A program made the translations under genes and the position numbers. Below are positions 43,268 through 51,102 of a stretch of DNA of 52,522 nt, in pieces. Under the pieces are notes generated by a model that saw only the letters and a list, made by a program, of their open reading frames with translations, searched no databases and was not told where the DNA came from. Source of the stretch: Polyangiaceae bacterium (lineage in GTDB: Bacteria > Myxococcota_A > Polyangia > Polyangiales > Polyangiaceae); assembly GCA_025353725.1 (NCBI GenBank), contig JANXOF010000043.1, forward strand, positions 1-52,522, read 5' to 3'. Numbering within the stretch: the first letter of the stretch is position 1; every line of letters begins with the position of its first letter.

Positions 43268-44041
43268 ATGAGGACTCTTACGGTGTCGCAGCTCACGGCG
43301 TTACTCGATGACCAAGTCGCCCGTGAGCCGGGCGGCGCGGTAGCGTTCGATGGCGACGGTACGCTTTGGTCCGGGGACATTGGCGAAGATCTCTTCAACG
43401 CGTTGCTCGACGGAGGCGCCGTCTCGACGGAAGCGAGCCACGCGCTTGCGGTCGAAGCGGAGTCACACGGCGTTGCGTCGACGGGGAACGGAGTTACCGT
43501 CGCACGTCGGATCCATGCCGCCTACGTCGCGGGCGTGTTCCCCGAAGAGCGCGTATGTGAGTTGATGACCTGGGTGTTCGCGGGGTGGTCCGTGGAGGAG
43601 GCCGACGCGTTTGCAGAGCGAGTCCTGACCAACGTTGGCCTCGAGCGGCGGCTCCACGCCGAAGCCATGGCGATCGTGACGTGGGCGCGCGAACGCGGAG
43701 TGGAAACTTTTTTGGTGAGTGCCTCACCGCGGGTCGTCGTTGAACAGGCTGCACGGCGCGTGGGGTTTGACCTCACGAACGTAGCCGCGGCGACCGAACG
43801 TCGCGACGCGGATGGAAAGATTCAGTCCTCGGTCGTGCGGCCGATCCCGTACGGTCAGGGAAAAGTAACTCATTTGCGCGCAAAGCTCGGCGGCAGACCT
43901 CTCTACGCCGCGTTCGGCGACAACGCGTTCGACATTCCGATGCTTCGCGAGGCGCGGTTGCCCATGGCCATTCGCCCGAAGCCGCGGCTGGTCGAGCGCG
44001 CGGCCGAGGTAACCGACTTGAGCGTCCTTGCGAGGCTTTGA
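43268..44041 (+). CDS. HAD-superfamily IB phosphatase
   Basis: 257 residues with the HAD phosphatase motifs in order: AFDGDGTLWSGDIGEDLFNA (motif I nucleophile DxDGT), FLVSASP (motif II Ser), lysine in PYGQGKVTHLRAKLGG (motif III) and AAFGDNAFDIPMLREARLPM (motif IV). It resembles SerB-like and other small-molecule phosphatases of subfamily IB; the substrate is not known. The last 68 bases (43973-44040, encoding RPKPRLVERAAEVTDLSVLA and the final RL) occur again, decayed, at 47513-47590. There is no strong ribosome site; TAAGAT at 43256-43261 could be a -10 box for a near-leaderless transcript, but no good -35 was seen. Confidence 0.93.
   Translation: MRTLTVSQLTALLDDQVAREPGGAVAFDGDGTLWSGDIGEDLFNALLDGGAVSTEASHALAVEAESHGVASTGNGVTVARRIHAAYVAGVFPEERVCELMTWVFAGWSVEEADAFAERVLTNVGLERRLHAEAMAIVTWARERGVETFLVSASPRVVVEQAARRVGFDLTNVAAATERRDADGKIQSSVVRPIPYGQGKVTHLRAKLGGRPLYAAFGDNAFDIPMLREARLPMAIRPKPRLVERAAEVTDLSVLARL
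43973..44040 (+). repeat. Direct repeat A: 3' end of the HAD gene
   Basis: This intact copy is the C-terminal coding end of the HAD phosphatase, from cgcccgaa to gaggctttg. The degraded second copy, with two indels and some substitutions, is at 47513-47590. Confidence 0.85.
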
Positions 44042-44141
44042 CACCGGCGTTTCGCGAGGCTTCTGACCGATTTTCGACCAAGCCTCAGAAAAGTCAGTGC
44101 AAGGGATGCACGTCGCCTCTTTTGACGCTACGGGATGGGCG

Positions 44142-45260
44142 ATGAGAAGACCTTGCAGAGCAAATTTCACGAAGGGTGCATTTGCGGTTAGCGCGGCCCT
44201 GGCAGCCCTGATTACGCTGGCAGCTCCACCCGCGTATGCCGAATTCGTTGCGCTGCGGACCGACCGCACTTCGGATTGTTCTCATCGACTCCCGCGCGCG
44301 GAGGCGCTCGGCGTCCGTGCCCAATGTTCTTGGCTCATGGACGACAGTGCTCCGCTTCCCGCGTGGGCGGGCCGATTGGACTTTTCCTTTGGAGAACTCA
44401 CCGAGTCGCAGTTTCGTGGGCTGCGCCGCGCCTATGGAGGATGGACAGCGGCGTCCGCCGCCGAGCCGACGTACGAAAGCCAGCGATCGTATGGGCTCGT
44501 CGACTTCCTCCCGCCCGTGGTTCAGGCTGTCAACGGTCATCGCTATCAACCCGAAATAGGGACGATGCCGGACTTTCTGACGGCCGCGGCGCGCCTCGGT
44601 TTGCCCGTCACGCCCGAACAGGAAATCTCTCTGTATTGGAATTGTTGGGGAGTGACTTACGAGGCGTTGAGAGGCAACGAGCGCAGCCTTACAGTCGTGC
44701 AGGCGTCTTCGGAGCTCATGCTGGAGACCCTCCGGAACGCATCCACGTTGATGCGGTCAGTCTCTGAGCCGACGGAATTTCCGCTCTCGTCTTTTGCGGG
44801 GGGCGTGAGGCCTGGAGACGTCGTCCTCATCCTGCATAAGAGCGGTAACTACGATTACCTCGACCACACCGTCGTGGTGCTCGACGACGGCATCTACTTC
44901 GAGAAAGCTGGAAGTGGAGCCGACGTCCCGATTCGCATCACCGATGAGCAAACACTGGCAAGCATTTGGACGCCGGGCGTTTTTCGGTACGAGCTCCGAA
45001 GGCTCCGTTCAGAAACGCAACTCGCGCCGCCACTCGAAGTGTTCTCGGCACGTTCACACGGAGTCTTGGCTCGATTTCCACGATTTGCCGAACTCCCCTG
45101 GAGCTCGCTCGACCGGCTGACGGTTGACTGGTCGCCCCTCGGAACGTTGAGGCCCGAAGGATTCGCGTTTTTCCGCTCGGCTTCGTTCACCTTCGACCAA
45201 GCGAACGCGGGTGCGCGAGCTCGTCTGCCTGCGGCTGCCTACGTTCCGCAGACGTTCTGA
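44142..45260 (+). CDS. Secreted papain-fold-like protein
   Basis: 372 residues from ATG 44142 with a GGGATGGGCG sequence just upstream; earlier in-frame starts (44097, 44106) are less likely. A typical signal peptide (FAVSAALAALITLAAPPAYA) precedes the mature protein. A segment with ISLYWNCWGVTYEALRGN, then GVRPGDVVLILHKSGNYDYL and DHTVVVLDDGIYFEKAGSG, has the Cys ... RPGD ... His arrangement of NlpC/P60 and CHAP-type cysteine hydrolases, which cut peptidoglycan or other amides; the conserved His would be in LDHTVVV. The match is by pattern only. The gene follows the HAD gene and lies in the segment bounded by the repeated HAD tail. Confidence 0.7.
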   Translation: MRRPCRANFTKGAFAVSAALAALITLAAPPAYAEFVALRTDRTSDCSHRLPRAEALGVRAQCSWLMDDSAPLPAWAGRLDFSFGELTESQFRGLRRAYGGWTAASAAEPTYESQRSYGLVDFLPPVVQAVNGHRYQPEIGTMPDFLTAAARLGLPVTPEQEISLYWNCWGVTYEALRGNERSLTVVQASSELMLETLRNASTLMRSVSEPTEFPLSSFAGGVRPGDVVLILHKSGNYDYLDHTVVVLDDGIYFEKAGSGADVPIRITDEQTLASIWTPGVFRYELRRLRSETQLAPPLEVFSARSHGVLARFPRFAELPWSSLDRLTVDWSPLGTLRPEGFAFFRSASFTFDQANAGARARLPAAAYVPQTF

Positions 45261-45524
45261 GCGCCGCCGGTAGTCCTCGGGCGAGTAGCCCGAAGTAGCA
45301 GCCGATGGCTGGCAACCGGGCATTTGCCGGGGCGGAGAGGGCGAGCTACGTGTGGCGGGCCGAATGTGTGCTGTCGTTCGACGCACCCCCGGGCGTGGGC
45401 GAAGGCTAAAACTAGCGTTTTGGTGTTCTGTGAGGGAGCGCAAGAACCATTTGATGAAGCGATGGAAGTTGGGGGGACAGCCATCTTGATCTGCTGACCG
45501 CCGGGCTGAGGCTTTAGTTTGTTC

Positions 45525-46154
45525 CTAGCAGGCTCGCTCCGCGATCTTGACGGCGTTGCCGGCTCGCATAAAGAGCTCCTTGATCGCATTCTCGACGTCC
45601 GTTCGCGACCCTTGGTACGCGTCCCATTTGTTGTAAGCGCAGGGAGCAATTTCAATTGCCCCATCAAGAAACGGATATCTATAACTCACTTTTGAAGAAT
45701 TCTTCGATGGGCGCGTGGCGTCGATCTTCTTCCAAATACCTTCGACTTTTGCATCGACTTTGTCGAGCATTCGTCTTTTTAGCTGGATGCGAAACGTTGT
45801 GAGCTGTTTGATGAGTTTTTCGTGTTTCTTTGGATAACGTTTCTTAATGTCGTTTTTTGCGTCATCAGTCACGCTCTCTGAGAGCACAGTAAGCGGTGTG
45901 TGATGGTTTAGAAAATAATCTCCAAGCACGGATGCAAACGGTTTGTCGCTTTTTTGATTGCGTGTAAGAATCGCGAGTCCGAGAGCTTTGACCGACTTTT
46001 CATAGGCCTGCTGCATGAAGTAGCGACGATGACACTCATTTAGTTGCTTCGCCGCCGAGGCTTTCTCGTCCGACTTGGCTTGTTCGAGCCAGACATTCGG
46101 TTGCAGGAGCTTCACCCGGTTTTCTTCGCTCGCACCGGTGCGCTTGTCGTACAA
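45525..46154 (-). CDS. AT-richer hypothetical protein, downstream part of a two-frame gene
   Basis: 209 codons starting at a TTG (46154), with no ATG at the front. The text is lysine-rich (KNDIKKRYPKKHEKLIKQLT, MLDKVDAKVEGIWKKIDATR) and less GC-rich than its neighbours, consistent with transfer. In the same frame a stop (TAG) lies just upstream of the start, while the preceding ORF overlaps by 43 bases in the adjacent frame. A shift from AGC-TCG to AGC-CTC at the overlap would join them smoothly into ...SELQRTS-LDVLYDKRTG.... Either this is a frameshift mutation in one original gene of about 340 residues, or a programmed -1 shift. No family is recognised. Confidence 0.6.
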   Translation of the reverse strand: MYDKRTGASEENRVKLLQPNVWLEQAKSDEKASAAKQLNECHRRYFMQQAYEKSVKALGLAILTRNQKSDKPFASVLGDYFLNHHTPLTVLSESVTDDAKNDIKKRYPKKHEKLIKQLTTFRIQLKRRMLDKVDAKVEGIWKKIDATRPSKNSSKVSYRYPFLDGAIEIAPCAYNKWDAYQGSRTDVENAIKELFMRAGNAVKIAERAC

Positions 46155-46540
46155 GACATCGAGCTAGTCCGCTGGAGCTCACTCTCGGCGTATTTAATGA
46201 GTTTTTTACCGATTGCTGGATGTGGCAATATTGGCTCGGCGGCCGCCACCGCTCGCGCGAAGGAGGTATTTCGCCTCACCGCGTTTCGAAAGTCTCTGTC
46301 CCGTCCTAACAGTAAATTGAGGGTATAGCGGAAGTCTTTTGATGGACTGAATTCCATGGGGCGTTCGGCATGGGCATCCGGTGGCATATCCGGCATGACT
46401 TCCAGTATCCAGACGCCGGGCGTTTTGGTCTTGAGCCAGAGTACAGCGTCGAGACGCTCGTCGAGCTTTCTGTGAGCCTCCGCCAGCGCCTGGACGGCGG
46501 TCCGAATTTCGTTCTCGCGCTCTTCGGTGGTCTTCGCCAT
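46112..46540 (-). CDS. AT-richer hypothetical protein, upstream part of a two-frame gene
   Basis: 142 codons from ATG 46540 (MAKTTEERENEIRTAVQALA). It contains a helical N-terminus and an unusual motif WLKTKTPGVWILEVMPDMPP, followed by RYTLNLLLGRDRDFRNAVRR and IKYAESELQRTS. Its last 14 residues lie in the overlap with the next ORF and look like an out-of-frame tail (SMSCTTSAPVRAKKTG). Best read as the front of one gene with the ORF at 45525-46154. No function is recognised. Confidence 0.6.
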   Translation of the reverse strand: MAKTTEERENEIRTAVQALAEAHRKLDERLDAVLWLKTKTPGVWILEVMPDMPPDAHAERPMEFSPSKDFRYTLNLLLGRDRDFRNAVRRNTSFARAVAAAEPILPHPAIGKKLIKYAESELQRTSSMSCTTSAPVRAKKTG

Positions 46541-47738
46541 TGTCCGAATAGTTTAGCGTCCTCTACCCTGCCAGCTTGCCGTCTTTTGCCGCCATTCAAC
46601 GGATGATTTTGCGGTGTTATGCCGCCACGGTATTTGCTTGTAGATGACCACACCAGAAGTACGTGCTGGCGGAGGTTTTGCAGGGTCATGCCGCTACTTG
46701 AGAGGTTACCTTTGCAGGATCATGCTGGCAGGAAGCCGTTCGAGCGACCGCGCTGCGGAAAGACTCGTTCCGAGGACGGCGCTGGTGCAGTTAGAGGGTA
46801 TCCCTTTAGCCGGGCGGTCATCCTGAGGGAGAGTCGATCAAGCTAGCCCGCTATGGCTCGCAAGGGAATGGCACCGAGGCGGCGCGGGGGCTTTCCACCG
46901 AGTGCGCGCCCTTCGCCTGCGAGGGTCGGGTGTGCAAGACCGCTGGCGCCTAGAGGCTCGACCGCGCTGCCTTTGGCGCCTGCAGCCGGACGGTATTCGC
47001 CTCCCGCTCTCCGAGGCGCCGCCGAGCGGACCGGGGGACCTTTTGCACCGAGGTGGGCCGAGAAGCGCCACGGGCCGGGTGGAGTTGGCTTCTATCAAGC
47101 GTCCTCCCGGCGCCCAGCGGTCCGATTGCGTGCGCGACGCCAGCGTTTTCAATGTGTGTCGGGAGCATCGTTCGCCGAAACACGCGCCTGATTTGGGCGT
47201 CTTCGTGTTGTGCGTGCTCTCGATCACGTGTCCGTCGGAACTCCGTCGCGCGCGTGGTTTCGTCATCTTTCGCCGATGTTTCGAAGGAATCTGCGGCGCG
47301 TACGACCTGCAAGCCGAGGTTCGCCCCATCGCGCGCCCGAGTCGAAAATTCTGGACTGGTGTCACGCCGTCGCGCACGCCGCATACGGCGACCAAACTCA
47401 TCTTTGCTGAGGGCGACAGCGCGGCGACTTTTTCGTGAAACGGATCGAGGAGCTGCTCGTACGCGGTGACATCGCGCGCCTGCGAGGCGAGCTCTTTGAA
47501 TGTCAAGCCGTCCGCCCGAAGCCACGGTTTGCTCGAACGCGCGGCCGAAGTGGCCGAAGTGACCGACTTGAGCGTCCTTGCGAGGCTTTGGCGCGTTCGT
47601 ATCGAGCGGCTTCTTCCAGCGTTCCGAGCGTTCACTCGCTGCGGAGAGGCGTGCGGTTCGTTTCTCGCTAGAATCCCTTGAAGCGAGCCTGCTACCGACA
47701 CTACAACCCCGCTTCTTCTCAATGCTTGGGAGCCACCG
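46541..47738. other. 1.2-kb stretch without a convincing gene
   Basis: Long open frames exist on both strands, but they are GC-driven shadows or extend into the acyl-CoA dehydrogenase gene. One minus-strand patch around 47390-47520 (GLTFKELASQARDVTAYEQL, FHEKVAALSPSAKMSLVAVC) reads more like protein than its surroundings and may be a gene fragment, but no full gene can be built. The region contains the decayed HAD tail at 47513-47590. It looks like a junction of relics. Confidence 0.6.
47513..47590 (+). pseudogene. Direct repeat B: decayed copy of the HAD-gene 3' end
   Basis: From cgcccgaagcc to gaggctttg this matches 43973-44040 with a few substitutions, one single-base insertion that breaks the frame, and a 9-base tandem duplication (gccgaagtg twice). 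Translated past the shift it gives LLERAAEVAEVTDLSVLARL, against LVERAAEVTDLSVLARL in the intact gene. GCGAGGCG precedes both copies at similar distance. It is a relic, not an active gene. Confidence 0.8.
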
Positions 47739-48902
47739 ATGAACTTCGATCTGACCGAAGAGCAGCGCCTCGTTCGTGACACCGCGCGGGACTTTGCCGC
47801 GCGCGAGATAGCCCCGAAGGCCTCGGAGATCGACAAGAGCGGTCGTTGGCCCGCGGAAATTATCAAAAAAATGGGGGAACTCGGGTTCCTCGGCATGGCC
47901 ATCCCCGAAGCGTACGGCGGCGCCGGCCTCGACAGCCTGTCGTACGCGCTCGTCATGGAGGAAATCAGCGCGGCATGCGCCTCCTGCGGCGTCATTATGA
48001 GCGTCAACAATTCGCTTTTCTGCGACCCGATCTACAAGTTCGGAACCGAGGCTCAGAAGGACGAGGTCCTTCGGGCTTGCGCCTCGGGCGCGAAGCTCGG
48101 ATGTTTCGGGCTGACCGAGCCGATGAGCGGTTCCGACGCGCAAACCATGAGCACCAACGCCACGAAGACTGCGGACGGCTGGGTCATTGACGGCGCGAAG
48201 AATTGGATCACGAACGGGCCGCACGCCGATTACATTCTGGTCTTTGCCGTCACTTCGAGGCCTGCGCCGGACGCGGCCAATCCGAATCCGAAGATCAAAC
48301 ACACGGCCTTTCTCGTCCCCAAAGGAACGCCGGGCTACACCCAGGCGTCTCCGGACCATAAGCTTGGCATTCACGGCGCGCACTCGTGCACGGTCTTCTT
48401 TGAACACTGCAAGGTGCCCGAAAGCGCCGTTGTGGGGAAAGTCGGCGAAGGCTTTAGAGTCGCGATGGCGACACTCGACGGCGGGCGTATCGGCATTGCC
48501 TCGCAGGCTCTTGGTATCGCAAAAGCCTCACTTGACGTTTCGCTCGCGTACGCGAAAGAGCGGAAGAGTTTCGGTGTCCCGATTGCGCAGCACCAGGCCA
48601 TTCAGTTTATGCTGAGCGACATGGCGACGGAGCTCGATGCCGCGCGTTTGCTGACGTGGCGCGCCGCTTTGATGAAGGACTCGAACGAGCGGCATACGAT
48701 GCAAAGCGCTGAGGCGAAGCTCTACGCGAGTGAGATGGCGACGCGTGTGGCGCACAAAGCGATACAGATTCATGGCGGCTACGGCTACTCGTCAGAATTT
48801 CCGGTGGAGCGTCACTACCGTGACGCACGAATCACCGAAATCTACGAGGGAACGAGCGAGATTCAGCGCATCGTGATCGCCGCAAGCCTGCTCAAGGCCT
48901 GA
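47739..48902 (+). CDS. Acyl-CoA dehydrogenase
   Basis: 387-residue FAD enzyme that introduces the alpha,beta double bond of acyl-CoA in beta-oxidation or amino-acid breakdown. ATG 47739 follows GGGAG. Typical blocks: LVRDTARDFAAREIAPKASE, LGCFGLTEPMSGSDAQTM, SQALGIAKASLDVSLAYAKE, and the C-terminal RDARITEIYEGTSEIQRIVI, where the Glu of IYEGTSE is the catalytic base of the short/medium-chain group. Chain-length preference cannot be read. It is the first gene of a three-gene plus-strand set with the AgmX-like lipoprotein and a second dehydrogenase. Confidence 0.95.
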   Translation: MNFDLTEEQRLVRDTARDFAAREIAPKASEIDKSGRWPAEIIKKMGELGFLGMAIPEAYGGAGLDSLSYALVMEEISAACASCGVIMSVNNSLFCDPIYKFGTEAQKDEVLRACASGAKLGCFGLTEPMSGSDAQTMSTNATKTADGWVIDGAKNWITNGPHADYILVFAVTSRPAPDAANPNPKIKHTAFLVPKGTPGYTQASPDHKLGIHGAHSCTVFFEHCKVPESAVVGKVGEGFRVAMATLDGGRIGIASQALGIAKASLDVSLAYAKERKSFGVPIAQHQAIQFMLSDMATELDAARLLTWRAALMKDSNERHTMQSAEAKLYASEMATRVAHKAIQIHGGYGYSSEFPVERHYRDARITEIYEGTSEIQRIVIAASLLKA

Positions 48903-48921
48903 GCCTGAAGGGCGTTCGTTC

Positions 48922-49830
48922 ATGCTCAAAATGAGGTTCACGATGCGGCTCTTCGGTTCGGCACTGATCCTACTCCTACCGCTTTTTGGCTGCGGGTCGA
49001 CCCCGCCTCGGACGTACGCCAAAGAGGCAATTCCCGAAGCTTCCCAGCTTGAGCGACCGAAGGCGTTGCCCCAGGTTTCGCAAGAGCTCGGGTCGATCGA
49101 CCAGCGGAAAGTGGAGCAAACGTTTGCCACCCTTCAGACGGGGTGGCTGGAGGCGTGTCACAGGCACGCGCGCGAGCGAATCGAGTTTCTCGCAGGTGAC
49201 GTAAAAGTGTTTCTTCGGATCGACGGTCAGGGAAAGACGAGATCGGTCTACCTCGAAGACTCCACGCTCGGCGATCGCGAAGTGGAAAAGTGTATCCTCG
49301 GGGTGCTCACCAGGACGAGTTGGCCGAAACCCGAAGGCGGCGAGGCCGAAGTTCGAAGCGGATTCGGTTGGGGGCCTGGCGGCGAACGTGAACCCGCAAG
49401 TTGGTCCGCCGAAAACGTGATGTCCGCGTTGGCGGCGGCGAAACCCGTTCAAAAGAGCGTGGAGTCTTGCCGGAAAGGCGTGCGAGGCGATTTTCACGTA
49501 ACCGCTTACGTGGCGATCGGCGAACCGAACGAGAGCGCTGAAGAACCGCACCAAGCCGCCGGAAGCGACCTCCGGGCGATTCCCAAAGGCGGCAAGCTCC
49601 CCTCGAAGGGCGCTCCGAAGCCAAAGTCGAGGCCGGTTTTACCTGGGAAGTCGTCGACGCCTGCGAAGCTCCCGGTGCCGCAGGAGCCTGTCGGACGCTT
49701 CACCGCCATCGGAATGGCGCCTCCGAGTAAAGACGGCGCCGAGGCCATCGATTGCCTTATCGACGCACTCAAGCCGCTCGAACTTCCAAGTCCCGGGGCG
49801 TCCCCGGCCAAAGTCATGTTCTCGCTTTAG
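48922..49830 (+). CDS. AgmX-like lipoprotein between two dehydrogenases
   Basis: 302 residues; the start may be ATG 48922 or 48931. Lipoprotein signal RLFGSALILLLPLFGCG. Residues about 55-150 resemble the AgmX/PglI C-terminal domain (LQTGWLEACHRHARERIEFL, GDVKVFLRIDGQGKTRSVYL, EVEKCILGVLTRTSWPKPEG), with cysteines at the expected two places. A second, weaker copy of the same motif ends the protein (KDGAEAIDCLIDALKPLELP). A Pro/Lys-rich linker separates them. It is oddly placed inside a fatty-acid oxidation gene set, 19 bases after the first dehydrogenase and four bases before the second. Confidence 0.78.
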   Translation: MLKMRFTMRLFGSALILLLPLFGCGSTPPRTYAKEAIPEASQLERPKALPQVSQELGSIDQRKVEQTFATLQTGWLEACHRHARERIEFLAGDVKVFLRIDGQGKTRSVYLEDSTLGDREVEKCILGVLTRTSWPKPEGGEAEVRSGFGWGPGGEREPASWSAENVMSALAAAKPVQKSVESCRKGVRGDFHVTAYVAIGEPNESAEEPHQAAGSDLRAIPKGGKLPSKGAPKPKSRPVLPGKSSTPAKLPVPQEPVGRFTAIGMAPPSKDGAEAIDCLIDALKPLELPSPGASPAKVMFSL

Positions 49831-49834
49831 ACCT

Positions 49835-50983
49835 ATGGACCTTACCCTCGATCACACTCAAGCTCTCATCCAGAAAATGGCACGCGAGTACGCCACGCGC
49901 GTGATCGCGCCGGAAGCCTCCGCTATTGATCGAGAGTCTCGATTCCCGACGAGTATTCTGAAAGGCCTCGCGGAACTCGGGTTGATGGCCGTGGGCGTTT
50001 CGCCCGAGCTTGGCGGCTCCGGGGCGGGCACAGTAGCCTACGCGCTCGCGATGCAAGAGGTCGCGCGCGCGTGTGCGTCGACGGCCGTAACGATGGCCGT
50101 CACGAACATGGTCGGCGAGGTGATCGCAGCCTTCGGAACCGACGCGCAAAAGGCGCGCTACAACCCGAAGCTCGCGAGTGGCGAGTACGCTGCGGGCGCG
50201 TTCGCGCTCTCAGAGCCGGGGGCGGGCAGCGACCCTGGCGTGATGGCCACAACGGCGAGGCGAGACGGCGACGCGTGGGTGATCGACGGACAAAAGCAGT
50301 GGATCACGAGCGGCGCACATGCCGGCGTCATGGTGGTCTGGGCCCGTACGGGTGACCGCGAGACGTTTCCGGGCACGCGCGGAGTTTCGTGTTTCCTCGT
50401 CGAAAGCGGGACGCCTGGCCTTCTCATCGGAAAGGCCGAAGACAAGATGGGCATTCGTGGTTCTAACACCGTGAGTCTCACGTTCGACGCATGCCGCGTG
50501 CCGGAGTCTGCACTTCTCGGGGAGCTCCACGGAGGCTTCAAGATAGCGATGATGGCGCTTGATGGCGGCCGTATCGGCATCTCGTCTCAGGCCATTGGAA
50601 TTGCACGCGCAGCGCTCGCCGAAAGCGTGCAGTATGCCCACGATCGCAAGCAATTCGACAAACCGATTGCCTCGTTCCAGGCCACGCAGTGGAAGCTTGC
50701 GGACATGGTGACGGAGCTAGATGCGGCGCACCTTCTTACGATGCGCGCGGCTTGGCTCAAAGATAACGGACGTCCGTTCTCGCGCGAGGCGTCGATGGCC
50801 AAAGTCTTCGCGACAGAGATGGCCAATCGCATCTGCAACAAAGCTGTCCAAATCCACGGGGGCTATGGCTATATCCGCGAGTTCGCCGCGGAGCGCCACC
50901 TCCGCGACGTTCGCGTCACGATGATCTACGAAGGCACGAGCGAGATTCAGCGCATCGTCATCGCCCGCAGCGCGCTTGGGTAA
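49835..50983 (+). CDS. Acyl-CoA dehydrogenase
   Basis: 382-residue acyl-CoA dehydrogenase, a paralogue of the one at 47739. ATG 49835 is four bases after the preceding stop, consistent with coupled translation. Family blocks: YATRVIAPEASAIDRESRFP, AAGAFALSEPGAGSDPGVMA, SQAIGIARAALAESVQYAHD and IYEGTSEIQRIVIARSALG with the catalytic Glu conserved. Two consecutive dehydrogenases of this kind usually differ in substrate chain length or branched-chain specificity. Confidence 0.95.
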   Translation: MDLTLDHTQALIQKMAREYATRVIAPEASAIDRESRFPTSILKGLAELGLMAVGVSPELGGSGAGTVAYALAMQEVARACASTAVTMAVTNMVGEVIAAFGTDAQKARYNPKLASGEYAAGAFALSEPGAGSDPGVMATTARRDGDAWVIDGQKQWITSGAHAGVMVVWARTGDRETFPGTRGVSCFLVESGTPGLLIGKAEDKMGIRGSNTVSLTFDACRVPESALLGELHGGFKIAMMALDGGRIGISSQAIGIARAALAESVQYAHDRKQFDKPIASFQATQWKLADMVTELDAAHLLTMRAAWLKDNGRPFSREASMAKVFATEMANRICNKAVQIHGGYGYIREFAAERHLRDVRVTMIYEGTSEIQRIVIARSALG

Positions 50984-51102
50984 CTTCGCTCGGAATCCCA
51001 GACCAACGTAGGTTCGCGCTATCGAGCCTTCGCAGTCCGGAAAGTTAAAAAGTGTGGCCTGGTTCCTTGACGAACCAGGATCCCCGGTCACCCTGTCCGC
51101 CG

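Noticed and set aside
46853-47469. Plus-strand ORFs in the gene-poor stretch
   Set aside because: Arg/Pro/Ala/Ser-rich compositions typical of non-coding frames in GC-rich DNA, with no family motif and no ribosome site.
46950-48407. 485-codon minus-strand ORF
   Set aside because: It runs antisense through a well-supported acyl-CoA dehydrogenase gene and is Arg-rich low-quality sequence without motifs or ribosome site.
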